A DNA stretch of 64,000 nucleotides from positions 3,147,937-3,211,936 of the forward strand of contig NZ_LR733817.1 in NCBI RefSeq assembly GCF_902506165.1, written 5' to 3'. Of this stretch, positions 8,719-17,904 are shown in pieces. The notes beneath the pieces are model-generated. The model had not been told where the DNA came from. It worked only from the letters and a program-made list of their open reading frames with translations, and did not search any database. The DNA comes from Bosea sp. 29B. Its GTDB lineage: Bacteria > Pseudomonadota > Alphaproteobacteria > Rhizobiales > Beijerinckiaceae. Both the position numbers and the translations under genes were made by a program. Position 1 is the first letter of the stretch; each line of letters begins with the position of its first letter.

Positions 8719-9246
8719 ATGACCTTGGGCAAGCCCGATTGCGACAATGCAGCCGAAGCGGCCGAGAAGCCGGTCTTCGACGCGACGATCACGCCGCACC
8801 GTTCGCTCGGCCAAGACGGCTTTCGCATCGTGATGACGCTGGTCTGCCTGACCAGCGTTGCAGCTTCCATTCCCTTCATGGTGCTCGGCGCCTGGCCGGT
8901 TGCCGGCTTCTTCGGCCTCGACATCATCGCGATCTTCATCGCCTTCAAGGTCAATTTCAACGCGGCCCGCGCCTTCGAGCGCATTGTCGTGACGCCGCTC
9001 GAGGTATTGCTGCGCAAGGTCTCGCATCATGGCCGCGAGAAAATCTGGCGCTCAAACCCCGCCTGGACCAAGCTCGAGCGCGAGGACGACGAGGATTACG
9101 GCCTGCTCGAACTGTCCCTGGTCTCGCGCGGCCAGCGCACCGTGGTCGCCTCTGCGCTGTCGCCGGGGGAGCGCGAGGGTTTTGCGCAAGCACTCGGCAC
9201 GGCGCTCGCCAAGGCCAAGCGCGGCCCGGATTTCGAACCGGCCTGA
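8719..9246 (+). CDS. DUF2244 family membrane protein
   Basis: This 175-residue protein has two predicted transmembrane segments (about residues 37-56 and 60-78, around VMTLVCLTSVAASIPFMVLG and GFFGLDIIAIFIAFKV). A cytoplasmic domain follows that contains REKIWRSNPAWTKL and ends near GPDFEPA. This matches the DUF2244 family, which is widespread in Alphaproteobacteria and of unknown function. It is divergent from nth with a very short gap and is followed after 2 bases by a second membrane-anchored unknown, so the two are probably co-transcribed. Confidence 0.75.
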   Translation: MTLGKPDCDNAAEAAEKPVFDATITPHRSLGQDGFRIVMTLVCLTSVAASIPFMVLGAWPVAGFFGLDIIAIFIAFKVNFNAARAFERIVVTPLEVLLRKVSHHGREKIWRSNPAWTKLEREDDEDYGLLELSLVSRGQRTVVASALSPGEREGFAQALGTALAKAKRGPDFEPA

Positions 9247-9248
9247 GC

Positions 9249-9752
9249 ATGGCCGCGACGATCATCCCGCTGATCGCATGGGCGGTGATCCTCTTCGTCG
9301 TTGTCGCGGCCCTGCGCGCCAATCGCGGTCGGCGCGGCCCGCTGCCCAACCAGAACGGTGGCGAGGAAGCGGTCCGCGCCTATGCACTCGTCCTGCGCGA
9401 CAAGCTCGATCGCGCCCTGTTCGGCCCGGTGCTGGCAGGGCAGGTCTGGGATCGCGTGATCACTCGTCCGGTCGGCGAGGGGCTGATCCATGAATTCCAC
9501 CGCGACTTCTGCGGTCATGGCCTGATCCGCACAGAGGCCGGGATCAAGCTCTGCGACATCCTCGATGGCCACCATCCGGGCGCGGCCATTGCCGAATGGC
9601 GCTTGCGCGAGGACTTCGTCGCCTTCTTCGCCGAGCAGTCGGATTACAGCTGCAGCGGCTGGGATGAGAGCTCGCCGGTTTTCTTCACTGACGACGAATG
9701 GCACCGCAACAACCAGCGCCTGACGCGCGCAAAGCTGCAGCGCTTCGCTTGA
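9249..9752 (+). CDS. Hypothetical protein with N-terminal membrane anchor
   Basis: This 167-residue protein opens with a hydrophobic helix (residues 4-22, IIPLIAWAVILFVVVAALRA) followed by a soluble, slightly acidic domain with three cysteines (FCGHGL, KLCDIL, YSCSGW). It is not recognised. ATG 9249 starts two bases after the DUF2244 stop, which implies translational coupling. The same frame is open upstream, but only inside the DUF2244 gene. A membrane-tethered partner of the DUF2244 protein is a possible role, inferred from spacing alone. Confidence 0.6.
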   Translation: MAATIIPLIAWAVILFVVVAALRANRGRRGPLPNQNGGEEAVRAYALVLRDKLDRALFGPVLAGQVWDRVITRPVGEGLIHEFHRDFCGHGLIRTEAGIKLCDILDGHHPGAAIAEWRLREDFVAFFAEQSDYSCSGWDESSPVFFTDDEWHRNNQRLTRAKLQRFA

Positions 9753-9760
9753 GGGAGGCC

Positions 9761-10366
9761 TCAGGCCGTCCGTTGCGCCAGCCAGATCGTATGCCCGCCG
9801 CAGTTCGGGTCTTCGACGATATGCTCGACGACGGCAAAGCCGTTCGCGTCCAGCAGCGCGCGATACTCGGCCGGGTCGAGGCTGCCATGGTAGAGCGGCT
9901 CGCCCTCGAAGTTGCCGATCGCCTCGCCATGGGCCGGCCCGCTGGTGAAGAGCAGCACAGCGCCTTCGGCGGCGTGCTCGCCAAAGAGCGGGAACATCCG
10001 GCGCTGGTCGTCGGGCTTCAGGTGGAAGAAGCTGTCCCAGGCTATCAGCCCGTCGAAGCGCCGGCCAAGTGCGAGCTCGCGCATGTCGCCGACCTGCCAG
10101 TCCTGCTGCTGGAAGCGTTCGCGGCAGAGCGCGATCAGAGGCGCCGATGAATCGATCCCGGTCACGGTGCAGCCGCGCTCGATCAGATGCCTTGCGATCG
10201 GCTCGCCCATGCCGCAGCCGAGATCGAGCACCGCTGCTGTCGCCGGCAGCAGCGACAGGAAGCGGTCGAGCCAGCGCGCCTCCATCGGCTTGCGGCCGCG
10301 CTGTTGGTCATAGGCAGCGGCGTGGCGCTGGTAGAGTGAGACGACGGCGTCGGCTGAATCGGTCAT
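9761..10366 (-). CDS. Class I SAM-dependent methyltransferase
   Basis: This is a 201-residue Rossmann-like methyltransferase. Motif I is VLDLGCGMGEPIARHLIERG (about residues 46-65), the acidic residue ending strand 2 is in VTGIDSS, and motif II/III is around WQVGDMRELALGRRFDGLIAWDSFFHL. The fold and SAM site are clear; the substrate is not. It stands alone, converging with the preceding gene (8-bp gap), and is divergent from the Ada-like gene. Confidence 0.85.
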   Translation of the reverse strand: MTDSADAVVSLYQRHAAAYDQQRGRKPMEARWLDRFLSLLPATAAVLDLGCGMGEPIARHLIERGCTVTGIDSSAPLIALCRERFQQQDWQVGDMRELALGRRFDGLIAWDSFFHLKPDDQRRMFPLFGEHAAEGAVLLFTSGPAHGEAIGNFEGEPLYHGSLDPAEYRALLDANGFAVVEHIVEDPNCGGHTIWLAQRTA

Positions 10367-10484
10367 CTGTGCATGTCTACGTGGCCTCGGAGGCGAAGAC
10401 GAGCTTGTCAGCTTTCGGGTGGGAGACGCATGCTGACATGACTAGCTTCGTGAGCATGAGAGATCAGATCGCGAGGATAGACCG

Positions 10485-11471
10485 ATGAACGCCCATTCCA
10501 GTCTCAGGACCGCGATGAAACCGATCGTAGTCTCCAATGCCGTGCTCGCCCGCGCCACCGAGGCCATTCCCTCGGAAGCCGATTTCCCGGCGGTGGTGCC
10601 CGGCTCGGATTACGACACCGTGCGCCGCATCCTGGCCTACATCACCAACAACTGGCGCCAGCAGCCGACGATCGAGGCGATCGCCGACGCCGCCGGTGCG
10701 ACCCCGACCGACGTGCATCACCTGTTCCGGCGCTGGTGCGGGCTGACGCCCAAAGCCTTCCTGCAGGCGATCACGCTCGACAACGCCAAAGGCCTGCTGG
10801 CCGCCTCCGCCAGCATCCTCGACACCAGCTTCGAGGTCGGACTCTCGGGCCCCGGCCGCCTGCACGACCTCTTCGTCACCCATGAGGCGATGTCACCGGG
10901 CGAGTGGAAGACCGGCGGCGAGGGGCTGCGCATGTCCTATGGCTTCCACCAGTCGCCTTTCGGCGAGGCGCTGGTCGTGGTCACCGAGCGTGGGCTCGCC
11001 GGTCTCGGTTGGGTCTCGAACAGCCTCGACGGCGGCAAGGTGATTGGCGGCCGGGCCGAGGCGCTGGCCGACATGATGCGGCGCTGGCCGCATGCGGATT
11101 ACCGCTTCGACCCGCAGAGCACGGCGCCCTATGCGACGCGCATCTTCGAGCCGGGCAGCTGGTCGCCGCAGACGCCGTTGCGCGTCGTGCTGATCGGCAC
11201 CGATTTCGAGGTCCGTGTCTGGGAGACGCTGCTGCGCATCCCCGTCGGCTGCGCCACCACCTATGGCGACGTCGCCGACCATATCGGCAAGCCCTCGGCG
11301 GCTCGCGCGGTCGGTGCGGCGGTCGGCAAGAACCCGATCTCCTTCGTCGTCCCCTGCCACCGCGTCATCGGCAAGTCCGGCGCGCTCACCGGCTACCATT
11401 GGGGGCTGACGCGCAAGCGCGCCATCCTCGGCTGGGAGGCCGGCCAGGTCGCGGGCGGCGAGGCCGCCTGA
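10485..11471 (+). CDS. Ada-like AraC / O6-methylguanine-DNA methyltransferase fusion
   Basis: The N-terminal half (about residues 42-140) is an AraC-type helix-turn-helix region, with TIEAIADAAGATPTDVHHLF as the first recognition unit. The C-terminal half is the alkyltransferase domain: the PCHRV active site puts the acceptor Cys at 291, and the preceding TTYGDVADHIGKPSAARAVG is the DNA-binding helix-turn-helix and arginine finger. The protein repairs O6-alkylguanine and may regulate transcription. The N-terminal zinc/phosphotriester-repair domain of E. coli Ada (about 90 residues with four Cys) is missing, so it cannot be activated by Cys38-type methylation. ATG 10485 was used; ATG 10515 is an alternative. 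Confidence 0.9.
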   Translation: MNAHSSLRTAMKPIVVSNAVLARATEAIPSEADFPAVVPGSDYDTVRRILAYITNNWRQQPTIEAIADAAGATPTDVHHLFRRWCGLTPKAFLQAITLDNAKGLLAASASILDTSFEVGLSGPGRLHDLFVTHEAMSPGEWKTGGEGLRMSYGFHQSPFGEALVVVTERGLAGLGWVSNSLDGGKVIGGRAEALADMMRRWPHADYRFDPQSTAPYATRIFEPGSWSPQTPLRVVLIGTDFEVRVWETLLRIPVGCATTYGDVADHIGKPSAARAVGAAVGKNPISFVVPCHRVIGKSGALTGYHWGLTRKRAILGWEAGQVAGGEAA

Positions 11472-11482
11472 ACCCGAAAAGC

Positions 11483-12409
11483 TTACTGGATGGTCGGAGC
11501 GGGCGCTGCCGCAGGCGGGGGCGCCCGCCTTGCCGTGGCCGGGCGCGGCTTGGCCGCCTCGGGTTTCGGCTCGGGCAGGCCGAGGCGGGCGCGGATCGAG
11601 GCGGCGCGCGCCTCGGTGATGCGGGCGCCGCAAAAGCCGTGTGAGCCCTCGCGCTGGAAGTCGCGGCAGATCTGCTCGCGCTCCGACGAGAAGCCGGCCT
11701 GCTCGCGGGCGATCGTGCGCTGCTCCGTCAGGTTGGCCTTGGCCGAGAGCGCCCGGTAGCCCTCCCGCACCGCGGTCTCCGCCTTGCTGCGCTCGGCTTC
11801 GGTCTCCTTGGCGCGGGCCGGCAGGGTGCGCACGTCCGGCCCCCAGACGCCGCGGGGATCGATGCGGCAGGCGGCGGCCTCGATCACGCAGGGCTGCTCC
11901 GGCTCGACCACCAGGAAGGCGCCTTCGAGTACGTCGAAGACGATCGGGCAGGCCGCGGCTTCCAGCTTGTAGCGTGGCAGCCCGGCCGGCTTGCCGAGCG
12001 AGGTCACCGGCACGGGCGTATCGCCGAAGGAGATGGCGCAGGGTTCGACGAGGTTGCTGGACTGGAAGCCTTCGGCGCGCAGCTTAAGGCCGTAGCCGCT
12101 GCCGGTCTTCTCCAGCGTTGCTTCGCCGAAGCCGCCATTGCGTCGCAAGGTCTTGCCGAGAATCGAGTCTTCGCCGGGGATCTTGATGGCCGGCATGGTG
12201 CGCGGGCGCGGCGCCGACGACTGGCCGCCGACGGAGGCCGGCGCCGATTGCTGGGCCCCGGGCTGGTTGAAGGGCTGCGCACCGGGAAGCTGCATCGGCT
12301 GAGCCAGAGCCGCGCCTGCAAGGCCGAGCCAGGCCATGACTGCGCCGGCAGCGAGGCGATGGGCAGTCGGGCGGCGGAGCGTCGTCACGGCTGTTTCCTG
12401 GTGGCGCAA
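11483..12409 (-). CDS. Exported conserved hypothetical protein
   Basis: This 308-residue protein has a signal peptide (hydrophobic AAGAVMAWLGLAGAALA, cleavage after ALAQ near residue 36). A Pro/Gln-rich linker follows. A domain with paired cysteines (CAISFG, CPIVFD, CVIEAAACRI) comes next, then a charged helical stretch with EREQICRDFQ and FCGARITEARAASIRARL, and an Ala/Pro-rich C-terminus. The six or so Cys suggest periplasmic disulfides. No family is recognised with confidence. The stop is 11 bp from the convergent Ada-like gene. Confidence 0.6.
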   Translation of the reverse strand: MRHQETAVTTLRRPTAHRLAAGAVMAWLGLAGAALAQPMQLPGAQPFNQPGAQQSAPASVGGQSSAPRPRTMPAIKIPGEDSILGKTLRRNGGFGEATLEKTGSGYGLKLRAEGFQSSNLVEPCAISFGDTPVPVTSLGKPAGLPRYKLEAAACPIVFDVLEGAFLVVEPEQPCVIEAAACRIDPRGVWGPDVRTLPARAKETEAERSKAETAVREGYRALSAKANLTEQRTIAREQAGFSSEREQICRDFQREGSHGFCGARITEARAASIRARLGLPEPKPEAAKPRPATARRAPPPAAAPAPTIQ

Positions 12410-12538
12410 GGTCCATTCTGAATGGAGTGGCTACGCCGGTTGCGCAAGAGCATGCGCGCAACACTTACCCGGAATGGTCAGCCCCGCGAATTCTGTGAGG
12501 GATACTGCACAAAGCCGATTCTTAATCCGGCTCCGCGC
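12410..12538. other. Gene-free upstream half of the dnaK 5' region
   Basis: Between the exported-protein start (12409) and the dnaK promoter no coding region is convincing. Short open frames here lack homology and ribosome-binding sites. The promoter for the leftward exported-protein gene must lie here, but it was not identified. Confidence 0.5.
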
Positions 12539-12571
12539 CTTGCAAGCAGGCCGTCACCCTCCCTATATACG
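12539..12571 (+). promoter_or_regulatory. RpoH (heat-shock sigma32) promoter of dnaK
   Basis: The -35 element CTTGCA is at 12539-12544 and the -10 element CCTATATACG is at 12562-12571, separated by 17 bases. The -10 element fits the alphaproteobacterial heat-shock form CYTATNTNNG at every fixed position, and CTTG is the conserved part of the -35. Transcription would begin near 12578, leaving a leader of about 270 nt before the dnaK ATG. Confidence 0.75.
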
Positions 12572-12851
12572 CCGCGAAGCGGTGGTTTTTACGGGCCATC
12601 GGGGCCGGATTGCGCCAGGCGCCAGCACTCACATGCGAACGCTGAAACGCAGGGCCGGTCGATCTTTGTTGTAACCGGCGGGTGAGGCCGGGCCGGGGCT
12701 TGAAGCTCCGTTCCGTCGCTTCGGCCGCCAGACGTGGGTATCCCGGGTTCGTTCGCCGCGGAAGGTGGGGGCGACCCGGGGCCATGGGCCGGGGAGCGGC
12801 GTCTTACGCGCGCTCTTCCGGCGATCTGCTAAATCGAAAGGGATCCCGTCC

Positions 12852-14777
<1,926 letters not shown>

Positions 14778-14808
14778 TCGCGCTACTTGGTCATCCATCG
14801 ACCGTGAC

Positions 14809-14838
14809 GGGATGGCCGGGCTTGACCCGGCCATTCCC
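14809..14838. repeat. REP-like hairpin between dnaK and dnaJ
   Basis: A stem of at least nine pairs (ATGGCCGGG / CCCGGCCAT, loop CTTGA) is flanked by further pairing GGG/CCC with one bulged base. It differs from the core hairpins at 4713-4735 and 42758-42780 by one compensating base pair and one loop base, so it belongs to the same dispersed family. It may attenuate transcription or protect the dnaK 3' end. Confidence 0.7.
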
Positions 14839-14916
14839 TTAAGGCGATGGCGTCGGCAGGACATGACTCGCCGGCCTGCGCAAGGAGCGCGGGGCGGCGC
14901 AGGGGCAGCTGGTTGA

Positions 14917-16050
14917 ATGTCGAAGCGCGACTATTACGAGATCCTCGGGGTCTCCCGGACGGTGACGGAAGTCGAGCTCAAGGGCTCGTTCCGCAAGCTC
15001 GCCATGCAGCATCACCCGGACAAGAACCCGGGCGACAAGCAGGCCGAGATCAAGTTCAAGGAGATCAACGAGGCCTATCAGATCCTCTCTGATGGCCAGA
15101 AGCGCGCTGCCTATGACCGCTATGGTCACCAGGCCTTCGACAATGGCGGCGGCGGTGGTGGCCCGGCCGACATGTCGGACTTCATGTCCGACATCTTCGA
15201 ATCCTTCTTCGGCGAGGGCCGCGGCCGTGGCGGCCCTCGCGGCGCCAATTCGCGTGAGCGCGGCGCCGACCTGCGCTATAATCTCGAGATCGGTCTCGAG
15301 GACGCCTATTCCGGCAAGAACGAGACCATCCGCGTTCCGACCTCTGTGACCTGTGAGGTCTGCTCCGGCACCGGCGCCAAGGCCGGCTCGAAGTCGCGCC
15401 AGTGCCCGACCTGCGGCGGCCATGGCCGCGTCCGCGCCAGCCAGGGCTTCTTCTCGGTCGAGCGCACCTGCCCGACCTGCAACGGCCGCGGCGAGATCAT
15501 CGACGATCCCTGCACCGGCTGCCAGGGCGCCGGCCGCGTCACCCGCGAGCGCACGCTCTCGGTCAATATCCCGGCCGGCGTCGAGGACGGTACCCGCATC
15601 CGCCTTGCCGGCGAGGGCGAGGCTGGCCTGCGTGGCGGCCCGGCGGGCGATCTCTACATTTTCCTCTCGATCAAGCCGCACGCTATCTTCCAGCGCGACG
15701 GCGCCGACCTGTTCTGCCGCGTGCCGATCGGCCTGACTTCGGCCGCGCTCGGCGGCGAGATCGAGGTGCCGACGCTGAACGGTGAAAAGGCCCGGGTGAA
15801 AGTCCCCGAGGGTACCCAGACCGGCAAGCAGTTCCGGCTCAAGGCCAAGGGCATGAGCGTGCTGCGCTCGCGCGAGATGGGCGATCTCTATATCCAGGTC
15901 CTGGTTGAGACGCCGCAGAAGCTCACCGCCCGCCAGCGCGAATTGCTGATGGAGTTCGAGCGCGAGAGCTCGGGCGCCACCCATCCCGAGACCGCTGGCT
16001 TCTTCGGCCGGGTCAAGGATTTCCTCGGCGGCCTCGGCGGCGCGGCCTGA
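14917..16050 (+). CDS. dnaJ: Molecular chaperone DnaJ (Hsp40)
   Basis: DnaJ is the co-chaperone that delivers substrates to DnaK and stimulates its ATPase. The J domain (residues 1-70) includes [10 protein letters not shown] and the HPD tripeptide in [11 protein letters not shown] Gly/Phe-rich linker follows. The zinc-binding region has the four CXXCXGXG repeats: [24 protein letters not shown] and CTGCQGAG. The C-terminal beta-barrel substrate-binding domains complete a standard 377-residue type I protein. A strong bidirectional terminator follows the stop. Confidence 0.98.
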   Translation: MSKRDYYEILGVSRTVTEVELKGSFRKLAMQHHPDKNPGDKQAEIKFKEINEAYQILSDGQKRAAYDRYGHQAFDNGGGGGGPADMSDFMSDIFESFFGEGRGRGGPRGANSRERGADLRYNLEIGLEDAYSGKNETIRVPTSVTCEVCSGTGAKAGSKSRQCPTCGGHGRVRASQGFFSVERTCPTCNGRGEIIDDPCTGCQGAGRVTRERTLSVNIPAGVEDGTRIRLAGEGEAGLRGGPAGDLYIFLSIKPHAIFQRDGADLFCRVPIGLTSAALGGEIEVPTLNGEKARVKVPEGTQTGKQFRLKAKGMSVLRSREMGDLYIQVLVETPQKLTARQRELLMEFERESSGATHPETAGFFGRVKDFLGGLGGAA

Positions 16051-16054
16051 GACA

Positions 16055-16089
16055 GAAAAACGGGCGCCTCGCGGCGCCCGTCCTTTTTT
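16055..16089. terminator. Bidirectional intrinsic terminator between dnaJ and csbD-like gene
   Basis: CGGGCGCC and GGCGCCCG (16061-16068 and 16073-16080) form an 8-bp stem with loop TCGC. A T-run (16084-16089) follows on the + strand, and an A-run (16056-16060) supplies the T-run for the opposite strand. It sits 4 bases after the dnaJ stop and 20 bases beyond the convergent csbD-like stop. Confidence 0.85.
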
Positions 16090-16109
16090 GATCGGAGCCG
16101 GCCTGATTC

Positions 16110-16301
16110 TCAGGCCTTGTCGATCACTTTCTTGACCGCGTCCTTGGTCTTGCCGATCGCCTGCTGGGCCTCGCCCTTGCGCTCCTGCATGATACCTTCG
16201 GCTTCGAGGCCGGGCTTGTTCAGCGCCTTGCCGGCGGCCTGCTTGACGTTGCCGGCCGCTTCGTTGGCCATGCCCTTGATCTTGTCGGCGGTGCTGCCCA
16301 T
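16110..16301 (-). CDS. CsbD family small stress protein
   Basis: This 63-residue protein matches the CsbD family: MGSTADKIKGMANEAAGNVK followed by AAGKALNKPGLEAEG and KGEAQQAIGKTKDAVKKVI. CsbD proteins are small, helical, highly charged and induced in general stress; their molecular role is unresolved. ATG 16301 has an AAGGAAAAC site just upstream. A longer in-frame reading exists but is not CsbD-like. Confidence 0.88.
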   Translation of the reverse strand: MGSTADKIKGMANEAAGNVKQAAGKALNKPGLEAEGIMQERKGEAQQAIGKTKDAVKKVIDKA

Positions 16302-16389
16302 GGACGTTTTCCTTTTCGAATGACGCGAAATCGGTGCGGTAGCGCCGGTTCGGTGGAAGAACGTTGCCGCCAACTTTTGGTTCCGCCTC

Positions 16390-17211
16390 TCAGGCGGATG
16401 CATTGGCCTCCGCAATCGCGCGCAGCGCCCGGCCCGTCGCCTCATCGGCGGGGAAGAAGGTCTCCAGCGCCAGCTCCGACAAGGTCACGTCGACCGGCGT
16501 GCCGAACACCGTCGTGGTCGAGATCAGTGACAGTTCGGTCTCGCCCAGCCGCAGGTGCAGCGGCAGTACGATCGGCGGCTCCGCCTCCTCTTGCGCTCTA
16601 CCCTTGACGACCGGCGCGGCCGGGACGGGATAGCTCAGCAATTCGGTCAGGAGTTCGGCCAGCAGCGGGTCGGCCGTGGCGCGAATCTGCTGGCGCAACC
16701 GCGCGATGAGATGGCCGCGCCACTCTGTCAGATTGATGATCGCCGGAGCGAGCCCCCGCGGGTGCAGGCTGAGTCGCAGCACATTGACCGGCGGGCGCAG
16801 CAGGTCGGCATCCTCGACGACCGCGAGCATCGGCGCGATCATCTTGTTCGCCGCGAGCAGGGTCCAGTGCCGGTCGACCGCCACGGCCGGGTAGGGCTCG
16901 TGCCCCTTGAGCAGCAGGTCGATGGCGCTGCGGGCCGCCTGCAGGCTGGGGTCTTCCAGCGAACGTTCGAGATAGACCGGTGCATAACCGGCCGAGAGCA
17001 GGAGCGCGTTGCGCTCGCGCAGCGGCACGCCGAGATGCTCGGCGAGCAGCAGCACCATGTCCCGGCTCGGTATCGAGCGGCCGCTCTCGACGAAGCTCAG
17101 ATGCTTCTGCGAGATCTCGGCTTCGAGCGCGAGGTCGAGCTGGCTGAGACGGCGCAGCTGGCGCCAGTCGCGGATGAGATGCCCGATCGCGGGCTGCTGA
17201 TGCTTGTTCAT
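16390..17211 (-). CDS. XRE-family regulator with MmyB-like ligand-binding domain
   Basis: This 273-residue regulator has an N-terminal helix-turn-helix of the XRE/Cro type: LIRDWRQLRRLSQLDLALEA, then SQKHLSFVESGRSIPS (residues about 12-45). The larger C-terminal domain resembles the MmyB-like ligand-binding (PAS-like) domain, with RHWTLLAANKMIAPMLAVV and LRLSLHPRGLAPAIINLTEW. Such regulators often control a neighbouring gene; here the divergent neighbour is a small membrane protein at 17346. ATG 17211 (MNKHQQPAIGHL) is preferred over an in-frame ATG at 17247. Ligand and targets are unknown. Confidence 0.85.
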   Translation of the reverse strand: MNKHQQPAIGHLIRDWRQLRRLSQLDLALEAEISQKHLSFVESGRSIPSRDMVLLLAEHLGVPLRERNALLLSAGYAPVYLERSLEDPSLQAARSAIDLLLKGHEPYPAVAVDRHWTLLAANKMIAPMLAVVEDADLLRPPVNVLRLSLHPRGLAPAIINLTEWRGHLIARLRQQIRATADPLLAELLTELLSYPVPAAPVVKGRAQEEAEPPIVLPLHLRLGETELSLISTTTVFGTPVDVTLSELALETFFPADEATGRALRAIAEANASA

Positions 17212-17345
17212 GACAGGCAAGCTAGCCGCAGCCGCGCCGCCATCCAATTACCTCCGGCTTAATCGACCGGCCGCCGGGCTTTCGGCAGCATGGCCTCCAT
17301 CAGCAACCGCCCCGGCTGAGACGGGGCTTGAACCGGAGAACGACC

Positions 17346-17768
17346 ATGGCCTTCATCCAGTCCTCGCGTTTCCTGCGCAATGCCCTTGCCCTCGATGCCG
17401 CCGCCTGCGCCACGACCGGTCTGCTGCTGAGCGTCGGCGCCGGTTCGCTCTCCGGCCTGCTCGGCTTTCCGGCGGAGTTCCTGCGTGGCGCCGGTCTCCT
17501 GCTCCTGCCCTGTGCTGCCCTGCTTGCGTTCTTCGCCAGCCGGCTGCGCCTGCCGCGCCTCGCGGTCTACGCCGTGATCGGCGTCAACATCCTCTGGATT
17601 GCCGACAGCGTGCTGATCCTGGTCGCCGGCTGGTTCGCGCCGACCACGCTCGGCATCGCTTTCGTCCTGGCCCAGGCCGCGGCGGTCGCGATCGTTACCG
17701 AACTCGAGGTGATCGGCCTGAAGAAGTCGGTCACGGAAGCCGCCGGAGCCGAAGCCGCACTGCGCTGA
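17346..17768 (+). CDS. Small integral membrane protein
   Basis: This 140-residue protein has about four hydrophobic helices (around residues 8-30, 42-62, 70-92 and 98-120), ending in a short charged tail (EVIGLKKSVTEAAGAEAALR). It is not recognised beyond a general SPW/DoxX-like small membrane protein appearance. ATG 17346 has GGAGAA at 17335-17340. It is divergent from the XRE regulator, which may control it. Confidence 0.65.
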   Translation: MAFIQSSRFLRNALALDAAACATTGLLLSVGAGSLSGLLGFPAEFLRGAGLLLLPCAALLAFFASRLRLPRLAVYAVIGVNILWIADSVLILVAGWFAPTTLGIAFVLAQAAAVAIVTELEVIGLKKSVTEAAGAEAALR

Positions 17769-17831
17769 CCAGCCTCTTTCCCAGATCACGCCGTTGCGGC
17801 TCTCCCGCGGCGGCGTTTGCTTTGCGACGAC

Positions 17832-17849
17832 TTGTCACGAAACTGTCGC
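17832..17849 (+). promoter_or_regulatory. Pho box (PhoB-binding site)
   Basis: Two direct 7-base units, TTGTCAC (17832-17838) and CTGTCGC (17843-17849), are separated by GAAA so that the TGTC cores repeat every 11 bp. This matches the PhoB consensus CTGTCAT-A(A/T)A(A/T)-CTGTCAY at 14 of 18 positions. The site ends 55 bp before the start of the phytase-like gene, which suggests induction by phosphate starvation. Confidence 0.7.
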
Positions 17850-17904
17850 CTGTGCTCACTAGCCGGAAGGCCTGCCTCCCCACCCTGCGGAACAGGACCG
17901 TCCC

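Noticed and set aside
12336..12685. Two overlapping short rightward frames before dnaK
   Set aside because: They cross the heat-shock promoter, have no ribosome-binding site and no resemblance to known proteins.
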